64,000 nt of DNA from Prochloron sp965198675 (GCA_965198675.1 OZ240666.1:248001-312000); one strand, 5' to 3'. Positions 44,014 to 53,947 are shown, numbered from the stretch's first letter. Program-made: numbers and translations. Notes: generated by a model not told the origin, from the letters alone.

Positions 44014-45525
44014 ATGATTGCAATCAGACCAGACGAAATTAGCAGCATTATTCGCCAGCAAATCGAGCAATACGACCAAAAAGTCCAGGTTTCCAATGTG
44101 GGTACGGTGCTCCAAGTAGGAGATGGTATCGCCCGGATTTACGGTCTGGAACAGGCTATGGCTGGGGAATTGCTGGAATTTGAAGACGGTACCGTTGGTA
44201 TTGCCCTCAACTTAGAAGAAGATAATGTAGGGGCTGTACTCATGGGAGACGGTCGCGAAATTCAGGAAGGTAGTACGGTTAAGGCTACGGGGAAAATTGC
44301 CTCCATCCCTGTAGGGGATGCCACTATCGGCAGGGTAGTCGATGCTCTGGCTCGTCCTATCGATGGTAAGGGGGAAATAGGGGGATCGGATACCCGCCTG
44401 CTGGAATCCATCGCTCCGGGGATTATTGCCCGTCGGTCAGTCCACGAACCGCTGCAAACCGGCATTACCGCTATTGACGCTATGATTCCCATAGGACGGG
44501 GTCAGCGGGAATTGATTATCGGCGATCGCCAAACTGGTAAGACTGCTGTGGCGGTGGATACTATTATTAACCAGAAGGGCGAAGACGTGATTTGCGTCTA
44601 CGTGGCTATTGGTCAGAAGGCTTCCACCGTAGCTCAGGTAGTGTCAACTCTGGAAGAAAAGGGCGCTCTGGACTACACTATTGTGGTGGCTGCCAATGCC
44701 AATGACCCTGCAACTCTGCAATATCTGGCACCTTACACCGGGGCTACTTTGGCCGAGTATTTTATGTATAATGGTAAGGCAACATTGGTTATTTATGATG
44801 ACCTAACTAAGCAGGCCCAAGCCTATCGTCAGATGTCCCTGTTGCTGCGCCGTCCGCCGGGACGGGAAGCCTATCCTGGGGATGTATTCTATCTCCACTC
44901 TCGCTTGCTGGAACGGGCGGCGAAGTTAAGTGATGAGTTAGGAGCCGGAAGTATGACAGCCCTGCCCATTATTGAAACTCAGGCAGGTGATGTTTCTGCT
45001 TACATTCCCACAAACGTGATTTCCATCACCGACGGTCAGATTTTCCTCTCTTCGGACCTGTTTAACTCCGGTTTCCGTCCAGCTATAAATGCAGGTATTT
45101 CCGTATCTCGGGTGGGTTCTGCTGCTCAAACCAAAGCCATGAAACAAGTGGCCGGTAAATTGAAGCTGGAGTTGGCTCAGTTTGCCGAACTGGAGGCTTT
45201 TGCTCAATTTGCTTCCGACTTAGATCAGGCAACTCAGAATCAGTTGTCTCGAGGTCAGCGGTTGCGGGAAGTGCTGAAACAGCCTCAAAACTCTCCTTTG
45301 TCCGTTCCTGAGCAAGTGGCGATCGTTTATTCAGGGCTGAACGGCTATCTGGATGACATTGCTTTGGAGAAGGTAGTCAGTTTTGCTGCGGGATTGCGGG
45401 AATATTTGAATACCAACAAGCCTCAGTACGGGGAAATTATTACCTCCCAGAAGAAGCTGACTGACGAGGCTGAGAAGATTCTCAAGGAAGCAATTGCTGA
45501 GTACAAACAGAGTTTTGCAGGGTAG
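44014..45525 (+). CDS. atpA: ATP synthase subunit alpha
   Basis: A 503-residue F1 subunit. N-terminus IRPDEISSIIRQQIEQY, Walker A GDRQTGKTA at 170-178 (Lys176), Walker B VIYDDLTKQA and the arginine finger region ISVSRVGSAAQTKAM are all intact. As usual for cyanobacteria, the beta and epsilon genes (atpD and a separate epsilon) are not in this operon and not in the window. Confidence 0.98.
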   Translation: MIAIRPDEISSIIRQQIEQYDQKVQVSNVGTVLQVGDGIARIYGLEQAMAGELLEFEDGTVGIALNLEEDNVGAVLMGDGREIQEGSTVKATGKIASIPVGDATIGRVVDALARPIDGKGEIGGSDTRLLESIAPGIIARRSVHEPLQTGITAIDAMIPIGRGQRELIIGDRQTGKTAVAVDTIINQKGEDVICVYVAIGQKASTVAQVVSTLEEKGALDYTIVVAANANDPATLQYLAPYTGATLAEYFMYNGKATLVIYDDLTKQAQAYRQMSLLLRRPPGREAYPGDVFYLHSRLLERAAKLSDELGAGSMTALPIIETQAGDVSAYIPTNVISITDGQIFLSSDLFNSGFRPAINAGISVSRVGSAAQTKAMKQVAGKLKLELAQFAELEAFAQFASDLDQATQNQLSRGQRLREVLKQPQNSPLSVPEQVAIVYSGLNGYLDDIALEKVVSFAAGLREYLNTNKPQYGEIITSQKKLTDEAEKILKEAIAEYKQSFAG

Positions 45526-45575
45526 TAGTAGGGGCCCACGGCTGTGGGCCCAGTATCAGTTTATAAGACAGGAAT

Positions 45576-46520
45576 ATGGCAAACCTGAAAGCGATCAGAG
45601 ATCGCATTAAGTCGGTTAAGAACACGAAAAAGATTACTGAAGCGATGCGCTTGGTGGCGGCGGCTAAAGTACGTCGCGCTCAGGAACAAGTAACTGCTAC
45701 TCGCCCTTTTGCTGACAACTTAGCTAAGGTTCTCTATAGTTTACAAAATCGCCTCCGCTTTGAAGACGTGAACCTTCCCTTGTTGATGCAGCGGAAAGTA
45801 AAATGTGTGGGGTTGTTGGTTATTACGGGCGATCGCGGACTTTGTGGCGGCTACAATACTAATGTAATCCGTCGCGCAGAACAACGGGCAAAAGAATTGA
45901 AAGCGGAAGGGATAGATTATAAATTTGTCCTCGTAGGAAGAAAGGCTACCCAGTACTTCCAGCGAAGAAACCAACCCATAGATAAAACCTATATTGGTTT
46001 GGAGCAAATTCCTTCTTCAGCCGAAGCAGCGAGCATTGGAGACGAACTGCTATCTTTGTTCTTGTCGGAGACAGTAGATAGGGTGGAGTTAATCTATACT
46101 AAATTCGTCTCTTTGATTAGTTCTCGTCCCGTAGTGCAAACTCTGCTCCCCTTGACTCCTCAAGGGTTGGAAGTGAAGGATGACGAAATCTTCCGTTTGA
46201 CTACCTGTGGTGGGGAGTTTAAGGTGGAAAGAGAGAAGGTTACTTCTAAGGCGAAGAGTTTACCTCAGGATATGATTTTCGAGCAAGACCCGGTACAAAT
46301 TCTGGATGCTCTCTTACCCTTATATTTGAATAATCAGTTGCTGAGGGGTTTACAGGAGTCTGCTGCTAGTGAGTTAGCGGCTCGCATGACTGCCATGAAT
46401 AATGCTTCTGATAATGCTTCTGAGTTGATGGGTAACCTGACTTTGTCTTATAATAAAGCAAGACAGGCGTCCATTACTCAGGAACTGCTGGAAGTTGTTG
46501 CTGGTGCAAATGCCTTATAA
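45576..46520 (+). CDS. atpC: ATP synthase subunit gamma
   Basis: A 314-residue central shaft. N-terminal ANLKAIRDRIKSVKNTKKIT and the C-terminal SYNKARQASITQELLEVVAG form the coiled coil. The cyanobacteria/chloroplast-type insertion lies around 195-235 (DDEIFRLTTCGGEFKVEREK) without the paired regulatory cysteines of plants. The 3' third (from 46183) is duplicated at 47717-48054. The original gene appears intact. Confidence 0.96.
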   Translation: MANLKAIRDRIKSVKNTKKITEAMRLVAAAKVRRAQEQVTATRPFADNLAKVLYSLQNRLRFEDVNLPLLMQRKVKCVGLLVITGDRGLCGGYNTNVIRRAEQRAKELKAEGIDYKFVLVGRKATQYFQRRNQPIDKTYIGLEQIPSSAEAASIGDELLSLFLSETVDRVELIYTKFVSLISSRPVVQTLLPLTPQGLEVKDDEIFRLTTCGGEFKVEREKVTSKAKSLPQDMIFEQDPVQILDALLPLYLNNQLLRGLQESAASELAARMTAMNNASDNASELMGNLTLSYNKARQASITQELLEVVAGANAL

Positions 46521-47329
46521 AGAACCCCCCGCCGGCACCCCCCCTACATTCTCGATTTAGTTCGTAGGGTGGGCATCGCCCACCGATCCAAGGTTTGTAG
46601 GGTTGGTATCGCCCACCAATCCCAGGGGCGAGAGAAAGAGGGTTGACACACAGTGGTTGATTTGCACCCACCCCCCTTTTGCCAAAAGGCTTTTAATTAG
46701 GTATATTGGCAACACAGCGATAACCAAGCTGACAAAATAGAACAAAGAGCAGTTACTTTCTAATGGAAGCTCACAGAGACACAGAGGCGCAGAGAATAAC
46801 ATGATATGGATGAGCGCTTGAAGCGCCTGTTTATTAATTCTCCGTGCCGGAGCGCCTCTGCGCGAGAGTGACTGCATTGGGAGATAGCCCCGGAACTGGC
46901 TTATTTCAGTAGTGCATTGGTGAGCAAGTGTGAACATTTGTTAGCTAAAATCTATCGGAGCATTATCTCTGGATCAGTCCAGGAATATGGGCTATATTTA
47001 TTCTGTACCCCAAACCCTACACCGAGTGGTGGGCAATGCCCACCCTACTATCGATTTAGGATTGCAGGTAAGATAATTGCTAAACTAGCAGCGATAATGA
47101 GGCTAAAAGCAAGATTGACCACCTGTTGGGAGGCTTTCTGGTATATTTCCACCTTGTCGTTAGTGCGGATCATCTCGTTTTTGAGCGCTTCAACGTCTTG
47201 AGCGAGGTGTTCCAGTAAAGATTCGATTCGCTCTAAGCGATCTGGATTTGGTTGAGTCATTTTAGTTTTAACCTATATATTAAGGATCTACCTTAGTAGT
47301 ATAGCAGCTACTGAGGAGATTTTTTTTGC
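46183..47329. repeat. Direct duplication, copy 1 (atpC 3' end and downstream DNA)
   Basis: About 1.15 kb corresponding to 47717-48858 with few substitutions. The left boundary is at ACGAAATCTTCC inside atpC. The right boundary is just after CTACTGAGGAGATTTTTTTT. Copy 1 retains 36 bases near 46896-46931 that copy 2 lacks, and copy 2 has 33 extra bases inside the small coiled-coil gene. The stretch 46521-47047 holds only palindromes and CACAGAG-type repeats, no gene. Confidence 0.9.
47048..47260 (-). CDS. Small coiled-coil/TM protein, copy 1
   Basis: A 70-residue protein: TQPNPDRLERIESLLEHLAQ and a heptad helix to QKASQQ, then one membrane helix (VVNLAFSLIIAASLAIILPAIL) near the C-terminus. 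Proteins opening with TQPNPDRL are frequent in filamentous cyanobacteria and have no known function. Its paralogue in the duplicated copy (48544-48789) has an 11-residue insertion. Confidence 0.65.
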   Translation of the reverse strand: MTQPNPDRLERIESLLEHLAQDVEALKNEMIRTNDKVEIYQKASQQVVNLAFSLIIAASLAIILPAILNR

Positions 47330-47489
47330 CATGATAGCATTTGCGATCCAGAAATGCTCCACTTTGCGGCACGCTATGTGTAAATATTTTTAATTGTAAA
47401 ATTCCCTGAATTCCATTAAACTTGAGATACAATTTGTTTAAGTCACACTAGATTACTTGAACCTCTTTCACAATGTTGCACCCCTCTAT

Positions 47490-47756
47490 ATGTCTGATTT
47501 AAGCAAACTACCAGGACTCAAACAGCTATGGGCCAAAACCCGAGGTGACCCAGAAATTATTGTGGCGGTACTAGATGGAGCAGTTGATCAAACCCATCCC
47601 TGTTTTCAGGGTGCTGCTTTAGAACGGCTGCCCAGCCTCGTGCAAGAGGAGGCAAACTCCCAAGGAATGATGTCTCAGCACGGCACCCACATTACTAGCG
47701 TTATTTTCGCTCAACAACGAAATCTTCCGTTTGACTACCTGTGGTGGGGAGTTTAA
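47490..47756 (+). pseudogene. Cyanobactin-type (PatA-like) subtilase, N-terminal fragment
   Basis: Starts MSDLSKLPGLKQLWAKTRGD and shows the S8 aspartate in IIVAVLDGAVDQTHPCFQGA and the histidine in SQHGTHITSVIF. After about 75 residues the frame enters duplicated atpC DNA out of phase and stops. The serine segment and the rest of the protease are absent. PatA-type subtilases cleave precursor peptides in cyanobactin synthesis; no cyanobactin genes lie nearby. The break is exactly the left boundary of duplication copy 2. Confidence 0.8.
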
Positions 47757-48054
47757 GGTGGAAAGAGAGAAGGTTACTTCTAAGGCGAAGAGTTTACCTC
47801 AGGATATGATTTTCGAGCAAGACCCGGTACAAATTCTGGATGCTCTCTTACCCTTATATTTGAATAATCAGTTGCTGAGGGGTTTACAGGAGTCTGCTGC
47901 TAGTGAGTTAGCGGCTCGCATGACTGCCATGAATAATGCTTCTGATAATGCTTCTGAGTTGATGGGTAACCTGACTTTGTCTTATAATAAAGCGCGACAA
48001 GCGTCTATTACTCAGGAACTGCTGGAAGTTGTTGCTGGTGCAAATGCCTTATAA
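47731..48054 (+). pseudogene. atpC 3' fragment (duplicated)
   Basis: 107 codons identical in protein sequence to the C-terminal third of gamma (from TTCGGEFKVEREKV to VAGANAL), including the stop. An ATG does not exist in the original frame at this point; initiation would need ACG or similar codons, or the internal ATG of the QDMIF segment. It has no N-terminal helix and is not expected to be functional. Confidence 0.85.
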
Positions 48055-48543
48055 AGAACCCTCCGCCGGCACCCCCCCTACATTCTCGATTTAGTTCGTA
48101 GGGTGGGCATCGCCCACCGATCCAAGGTTTGTAGGGTTGGTATCGCCCACCAATCCCAGGGGCGAGAGAAAGGGGGTTGACACACAGTGGTTGATTTGCA
48201 CCCACCCCCCGTATTGCCAAAAGGCTTTTAATTAGATATATTGGCAACACAGCGATAACCAAGCTGACAAAATAGAACAAAGAGCAGTTACTTTCTAATG
48301 GAAGCTCACAGAGACACAGAGGCGCAGAGAATAACATGATATGGATGAGCGCTTGAAGCGCCTGTTTATTAATTCTCCGTGCCGGAGCGCCTCTGCGCGA
48401 GAGTGACTGCATTGGGAGATAGCCCCGCAACATTTGTTAGCTAAAATCTATCGGAGCATTATCTCTGGATCAGTCCAGGAATATGGGCTATATTTATTCT
48501 GTACCCCAAACCCTACACCGAGTGGTGGGCAATGCCCACCCTA

Positions 48544-48789
48544 CTATCGATTTAGGATTGCAGGTAAGATAATTGCTAAACTAGCAGCGATAATGAGGCT
48601 AAAAGCAAGATTGACTATTTGTTGAGAGGCTTTCTGGTATATTTCCACCCTGTCGTTAGTGCGGATCGTCTCGTTTTTCAGCTCTTCCAGGCTTTTGTTT
48701 GTTTCCTGTTTGAACCCTTCCACGTCTTCAGCGAGGTGTTCCAGTAAGGATTCGATTCGATCTAAGCGATCTGGATTTGGTTGAGTCAT
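48544..48789 (-). CDS. Small coiled-coil/TM protein, copy 2
   Basis: An 81-residue paralogue of 47048-47260 in the second duplication copy. It contains the extra segment GFKQETNKSLEELKNE and otherwise the same coiled coil and C-terminal membrane helix. Divergence is mainly this insertion, which lengthens the helix by about 11 residues. Confidence 0.6.
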   Translation of the reverse strand: MTQPNPDRLDRIESLLEHLAEDVEGFKQETNKSLEELKNETIRTNDRVEIYQKASQQIVNLAFSLIIAASLAIILPAILNR

Positions 48790-48858
48790 TTGAGTTTTAA
48801 CCTGTTAACAATCTACCTTAGTAGTATAGCAGCTACTGAGGAGATTTTTTTTTGTGCG

Positions 48859-49517
48859 ATGTTAGAATTGAAAGTTCGTAGTACTGCTCATCGTGCCCAG
48901 GGTTGGGAGAAGCGGGTAGCATTATCTCTTGTACAGTAACGGATATGGCAGGGGCATCGCATCTAAATTGGGTTACCATAATCCGTCAAGATTGGGATTT
49001 GCGCTCCAACAACTCTAGTACTTTGACCATGAGAAACCGTGACCCGGTCAAAGTAACGAGCTAGTCATTGAAGAGTTGAGTTATTCAAGCAGTGTTTATA
49101 TTGATACCCTCTCTGGTTCAAAAGCAAGCTGTCTGTTTACACCTAAGTTCCGGTGTTACCCTATCATTGTCAAGTGCAGCACTGTAGCGCTTCATTTTTC
49201 AATGGATTCTCTTCTAATTTCCTTGATTGTGCTACGCTTGTCGAGCGTCAAAGTCTTATACCAATTCGACCTGATGATGCAATTAATACATTTGAGCAAG
49301 ATTAAGCAAAACCAGGATGTCAGCTTTTCTATTAAGCGCAGTGTTATAGAGAATTGGTATTATACAGGCGTTGCGCTCAAAAAGAGCATTGAGAAATTCC
49401 TCTATATGGCGATCGCCTGCCACCTAAATTGCGGGACATTTAATACAAAATAGCTGCGATTACCCTGGTATAAATCCCACTCTAAAGTGTAGGTCTCTCC
49501 AGAGATTGTTTCTAGGG
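48859..49517. other. Spacer with no supported gene
   Basis: 659 bases between the duplication and the LamG-like fragment. A 125-codon open frame on the plus strand (49076-49453) has no recognisable motif, irregular composition and no ribosome-binding site, so I do not call it. A HIP1 octamer lies near 49410. Confidence 0.5.
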
Positions 49518-49979
49518 TTAAAGTTTGACTTCCATCTCACCTTCCCCTTCATCAAACCGCCAATAACCCACTAACCCTGGAATTGTTCCGGGAAAACTGT
49601 CAAACCTATTCTGCTGAATTTGCTCAAGACTTAGAGCTTGATTCCAAATTCGGACTTCATCCAACAGTCCTGAGAACCCTTCTGACCCAATTAAAAGCTC
49701 CCCTAAATTGCCGAAATTGGCAACATTTGGTTGAGATTCACTACTATCTAGTTCCCCATCAATGAAAAGGGATACCACCTCTCCGTTCCGGATAATAGCC
49801 ACATGACGCCAATCTCTATTATTGATTTCTGTAGCTCCTTTCAGGGTCACGGAATTGATTTCATGGTTACAATTTCCTAGAATTTCTAGGGAAATAGGAG
49901 CGACACCTACTGCAAAACTACCTCCATATCTTTCATCCCCAAATACAACATTAAGAGCAGGTCGTCGGTTATAAACCAC
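49518..49979 (-). pseudogene. LamG/concanavalin-like domain fragment
   Basis: About 153 residues of a LamG-type beta-sandwich: NRDWRHVAIIRNGEVVSLFIDGELDSS, then LLIGSEGFSGLLDEVRIWNQALS and VGYWRFDEGEGE. In cyanobacteria this domain occurs in large secreted adhesin-like proteins. Here it ends at once after GYWRFDEGEGEMEVKL, and the upstream frame continues open (WCVQDYEVVYNRR) without a clear start. I read it as a fragment of a larger gene. 49980-50226 shows only AT-rich DNA. Confidence 0.5.
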
Positions 49980-50226
49980 TTCATAATCCTGAACACACCA
50001 GGTTATAGTACCAGAGTAAGCGCAAGAATCAATAAGGGGGCTAATTCTTAATAATAATGATAATCTTCCCTACATTATTGATAATAGAATGAGATTATTG
50101 AGAATTAATGGGGCTATATATCACATTTTGGCACAATTTTTCTTGCGCTTGCCCTGCTTTGCGGCTTTGCGCGAAACTTGTTACAATTTATTTTTAGGTT
50201 TGAACAGATAAAATAGGATAGAAGTA

Positions 50227-51519
50227 GTGTTCAAAATTGGTTTGCTCGGACTGGGTACAGTAGGAACAGGAACAGCAGAAATTATACGGCTTCCGGAAGG
50301 TCGTCATCCCTTTTTAAAAGAAATTACCATCCAGCGGGTGGGAGTAAAAAACCTCACCAAACCCCGCCAAGTTCAATTAGATCCAGGAGTAATGACTACA
50401 GACTTGGAGGCGATCGCCACTGACCCAGAACTGGATATTGTAGTAGAATTAATTGGCGGCTTAGAACCAGCTAGATCTCTCATCCTGAAAGCAATTACAG
50501 CAGGTAAACATGTAGTCACCGCCAATAAAGCAGTCATCGCTCGTTATGGGGATGAAATCTTCACAGCAGCCAATGCAGCAGGAGTCTATGTCCTATTTGA
50601 AGCAGCAGTAGGTGGGGGTATTCCAGTAATTAAATCCCTGAAACAGTCCCTGGGAGTTAATCGCATTACCAGTGTTATCGGTATTGTCAACGGCACTACC
50701 AACTACATTCTCACCCAAATGGCTACAGCAGGGGCAGATTTTGCAGCAGTGCTAGCCCAAGCACAGGAACTAGGTTACGCTGAAGCAGATCCCACTGCGG
50801 ACGTAGACGGGTTAGACGCAACGGATAAAATTGCCATCCTCACCTCCCTAGCTTTCCAGGGAAGGGTGAAAAGAGAAGAAGTCCACTGCGAAGGAATTAG
50901 ACAAGTGAGTGCAGCGGATATTAACTATGCCCAAAAGCTGGGATTTGGAATTAAATTACTGGCGATCTCCCAGAAGACTAACCCTGAAGCGGACGCTTTG
51001 CAAGTGAGAGTTCATCCTACCCTGGTTCCCAACCATCATCCCCTCGCTAATATCCATGGGGTCAACAACGCTATCTTAGTGGAAGGGGAACCTCTTGGAC
51101 AAGTGATGTTTTTCGGTCCCGGTGCTGGTGCAGGACCTACTGCCAGTGCGGTGGTAGCTGATATCCTGAATATTGTGGGTATTCTGGTATCGGGGGGGAA
51201 AACTAAGCAGTTGGATCCCTTACTCAGTTGTTCTCATCAGCATTATTGCACCGTCACCCCCATTGCTGAGTTAGAGACGGGATTTTACGCTCGTTTCCTA
51301 GTAAGGGATGTTCCTGGAGTCATCGGTCATTTGGGTACTAGCTTCGGCAAATATGATGTTAGTTTGTCCTCAGTAGTACAAATTGGTCAACATGATGAGT
51401 TAGCGGAAATTGTGGTGGTGACACACCAGGTGCGGGAAGGGAATTTCCGTCAAGCTTTAGAGGAAATTCGGGATTTGGAGGCGATCGCTAGTATTCCCAG
51501 TATTCTTCGAGTTTTATAA
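50227..51519 (+). CDS. hom: Homoserine dehydrogenase
   Basis: A 430-residue enzyme (GTG start) that reduces aspartate semialdehyde to homoserine for threonine and methionine. The NAD(P) loop is IGLLGLGTVGTGTAEI, the catalytic region includes TANKAVIARYGDEI and GIVNGTTNYILTQM, and AEADPTADVDGLDATDKIAIL is the family signature. A C-terminal ACT domain (FLVRDVPGVIGHLGTSFGKY) suggests threonine feedback control. A degraded copy of the 3' end occurs at 54337-54484. Confidence 0.96.
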   Translation: MFKIGLLGLGTVGTGTAEIIRLPEGRHPFLKEITIQRVGVKNLTKPRQVQLDPGVMTTDLEAIATDPELDIVVELIGGLEPARSLILKAITAGKHVVTANKAVIARYGDEIFTAANAAGVYVLFEAAVGGGIPVIKSLKQSLGVNRITSVIGIVNGTTNYILTQMATAGADFAAVLAQAQELGYAEADPTADVDGLDATDKIAILTSLAFQGRVKREEVHCEGIRQVSAADINYAQKLGFGIKLLAISQKTNPEADALQVRVHPTLVPNHHPLANIHGVNNAILVEGEPLGQVMFFGPGAGAGPTASAVVADILNIVGILVSGGKTKQLDPLLSCSHQHYCTVTPIAELETGFYARFLVRDVPGVIGHLGTSFGKYDVSLSSVVQIGQHDELAEIVVVTHQVREGNFRQALEEIRDLEAIASIPSILRVL

Positions 51520-51658
51520 GAAGGAGTTGCTCTATATTGGATAGGGGGGGAGGGGATTTTGGGATTTCTTTGTGCTATCCTAATACTGATGAAGGTTTAG
51601 AAGTTGTATTTTGGACTTTTGCTCCTTCTTCTCCGAGCTCAAAAACACCATAAGGTCT

Positions 51659-52762
51659 ATGTTCTCTATTTGTAAAATTGTCAAACCAAAAGGTCAACTC
51701 TCTCTTATTCCTCTGTTAGGGGCGATCGTCTTGACAAGTAGTTTGTCTCCTTGTGTTTCTTTATCAAATAGTTCTCCAACTGTTCTAGCACAAGAACCAA
51801 CTCCAACTCTTTCCTCACCAAATCCTAACATCTTCTTAGTTAATATCCTAACAGGTCATAGCGACTCGGTTTCGTCCGTAACTATCAGCCCTGATAATAA
51901 AACTATTGTGAGTGGTAGCGCGGACAAGACCATTAAAGTGTGGGACTTAGGTACAGGAACATTAAAAGCAACCCTAACAGGTCATAGCGACTCGGTTTCG
52001 TCCGTAGCTATCAGTCCAAATAATAAAACTATTGTGAGTGGTGGCGATACCATTAAAGTGTGGGACTTAGGTACAGGAACATTGAAAAGGACCCTAACAG
52101 GTCATCGCTACTCGGTTACGTCCGTAGCTATCAGTCCAGATAATAGTACAATTGTGAGTGGTAGCTGGGACAAGACCATTAATGTGTGGGACTTAGGTAC
52201 AGGAACATTGAAAAGAACCCTAATAGGTCATATCACCACCTGGATTGATTTGTTAGCTATCAGTCAAGTTACGTCCGTAGCTATCAGTCCAGATAATAGC
52301 ACTATAACTACGGGCAACCTTCCAAGTTTGATTGATAATGATAACTATGGCGCTACCATTAAAGTGTGGGACTTAGGTACAGGACAATTGAAAAGAACCC
52401 TAACAGGTCATAGCAACTCGGTTCAGTCCATAGCTATCAGTCCAGATAATAGTACAATTGTGAGTGGTAGCTGGGACGATACCATTAAAGTGTGGGACTT
52501 AGGTACAGGAACATTGAAAAGAACCCTAACAGGTCATAGCGACTGGGTTTATTTCGTAGCTATCAGCCCTGATAATAGTACAATTGTGAGTGGTAGCGGC
52601 GACGGTACCATTAAGGTGTGGGACTTACGAACAGGACAATTGAAAACAACCCTAATAGGTCATAGCGACTATGTTTATTCCGTAGCTATCAGTCTTGATA
52701 ATAGCACTATTGTGAGTGGTAGCGGCGACGGTATCATTAAAGTGTGGAAAGTTTTCCCTTAA
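51659..52762 (+). CDS. Secreted WD40-repeat protein
   Basis: Start chosen at ATG 51659 (MFSICKIVKPKGQ), giving about 367 residues. A signal peptide ends near SSPTVLAQ. Seven WD40 repeats follow, each with the pattern VAISPDNSTIVSGSWDKTIKVWDLGTG, enough for one seven-bladed propeller. The fourth has an expanded loop (HITTWIDLLAISQ, NLPSLIDNDNYG). The repeats are also very similar at DNA level, so they expanded recently by unequal exchange. Binding partner unknown. Confidence 0.85.
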   Translation: MFSICKIVKPKGQLSLIPLLGAIVLTSSLSPCVSLSNSSPTVLAQEPTPTLSSPNPNIFLVNILTGHSDSVSSVTISPDNKTIVSGSADKTIKVWDLGTGTLKATLTGHSDSVSSVAISPNNKTIVSGGDTIKVWDLGTGTLKRTLTGHRYSVTSVAISPDNSTIVSGSWDKTINVWDLGTGTLKRTLIGHITTWIDLLAISQVTSVAISPDNSTITTGNLPSLIDNDNYGATIKVWDLGTGQLKRTLTGHSNSVQSIAISPDNSTIVSGSWDDTIKVWDLGTGTLKRTLTGHSDWVYFVAISPDNSTIVSGSGDGTIKVWDLRTGQLKTTLIGHSDYVYSVAISLDNSTIVSGSGDGIIKVWKVFP

Positions 52763-52818
52763 TCTCCTCTTTCCCCTTGTTAACCTTCTTGTATGAACTC
52801 AAAAACCCCATAAAGTCT

Positions 52819-53373
52819 ATGTTCTCTAGTAAAATTGTCAAACCAAAAGGTCAACTCTCTCTTATTCCTCTGTTAGGGGCCATCGTCTTGACAAGTAGTT
52901 TGTCTCCTTGTGTTTCTTTATCAAATAGTTCGCCAACTGTTCTAGCACAAGAATCGACTCCAACTCTTTCCTCACCAAATCCTAACATCTCCTTAGTTAA
53001 TACCGTAAAAAGTGGTAGGGGCGGAGCTTCCCCCGTAGCTATCAGTCCTGATAATAGCACTATTGTGTGTGTTGGCGAGGACGTTATTCAAGTGTGGGAC
53101 TTAGATAGGTTAGGTGTAGTAACATTAAAAAATACCCTAATAAGTGATAACGACTTGGCTTACTCCGTAGCTATCAGTCCAGATAGTAGCACTATTGTGA
53201 GTCGTAGCGAGGACGGTATCATTGAAGTGTGGGACTTACGAACAGGACAATTGAAAAAAACCCTAACAGGTCATAGCGGCTGGGTTCCGTCCGTAGCTAT
53301 CAGTCCAGATAATAAAACTATTGTGAGTGGTAGCAGCGACGGTACCATTAAAGTGTGGAAAGTTTTCCCTTAA
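52819..53373 (+). CDS. Shortened paralogue of the WD40 protein
   Basis: From ATG 52819, about 184 residues. The first 65 codons (signal peptide and linker up to SSPNPNI) are almost identical in DNA to the upstream gene. Only three WD-like repeats follow, the first degenerate (VCVGEDVIQVWDLDRLGVV) and the last ending in the same VWKVFP. Three blades cannot close a propeller alone, so it may pair with another protein or be decaying. It starts 57 bases after the first gene stops. Confidence 0.7.
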   Translation: MFSSKIVKPKGQLSLIPLLGAIVLTSSLSPCVSLSNSSPTVLAQESTPTLSSPNPNISLVNTVKSGRGGASPVAISPDNSTIVCVGEDVIQVWDLDRLGVVTLKNTLISDNDLAYSVAISPDSSTIVSRSEDGIIEVWDLRTGQLKKTLTGHSGWVPSVAISPDNKTIVSGSSDGTIKVWKVFP

Positions 53374-53446
53374 TCCCCCCAGCTTCCCGATCTAATCGGT
53401 TTTATTTGTAGGGTTGGCACTGTTGGGTTTCCTATCTCAACCCAAC

Positions 53447-53947
53447 CTAAAGTTGTAAGCCATCAAAATCAGAGTCCAATTTAATTTTACATCCAGGAAT
53501 ATCCATGGTATAATCGCAAGTATAGGTAGCTAAACATTGTTGTTGGTTGAATACTCTCAGATTATATTCGTACCCTCTAGCAACAATACCAAATTGATGG
53601 AGGAAACGATAACGATTGAGATAATCGAGCAGGGACCATAATTGACGATTGACAATTAAATCGATGCGTTTTTCTTCTGGGTAAGCTAACCAGTTAATGA
53701 CTAATCTACCTCTGTAGGGATCAATTTGTTCCCTTGCCCACCAAAGACTGGGAATATTTATTGACCTCTGAGAAATTGTATTCGCAGTAATTATACCTCG
53801 TTGGGCTAATTGTTCATTATCTTTTAACAATTCAAGTTCTAACGGTGGAATATCGCCAGAAATTGTTGCCGCTCCAACTTCAGTTAATTGGAGCCAGCAA
53901 AAGGTAGATAATATTGCTAAAAACACAAATCTCTTATTATTAGTCAT
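53447..53947 (-). CDS. Secreted protein of unknown function, copy 1
   Basis: From ATG 53947, 166 residues. A signal peptide (FVFLAILSTFCWLQLTEVGAA) precedes a soluble domain with QRSINIPSLWWAREQIDPYRG, LVINWLAYPEEKRIDLIVNRQ and YNLRVFNQQQCLATYTCDYTMDIPGC. Conserved cysteines at the end suggest disulfides. It is nearly identical to 55850-56353. No family name is known to me. Confidence 0.7.
   Translation of the reverse strand: MTNNKRFVFLAILSTFCWLQLTEVGAATISGDIPPLELELLKDNEQLAQRGIITANTISQRSINIPSLWWAREQIDPYRGRLVINWLAYPEEKRIDLIVNRQLWSLLDYLNRYRFLHQFGIVARGYEYNLRVFNQQQCLATYTCDYTMDIPGCKIKLDSDFDGLQL

Larger units (their letters stand above)
47717..48858. repeat. Direct duplication, copy 2
   Basis: The counterpart of 46183-47329, offset 1,534 bases at its left end. 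It starts inside the PatA-like gene and ends within a T run, after which unrelated sequence follows. Near-identity over coding and non-coding DNA alike shows it is recent. Confidence 0.9.

Noticed and set aside
46557..46937. Minus-strand frame after atpC, and its twin at 48008-48433
   Set aside because: It covers palindromes and CACAGAG repeats; similarity between the two copies is explained by the DNA duplication, not by coding constraint.
49076..49453. 125-codon plus-strand frame
   Set aside because: No motif, no ribosome-binding site, uneven composition; probably chance.
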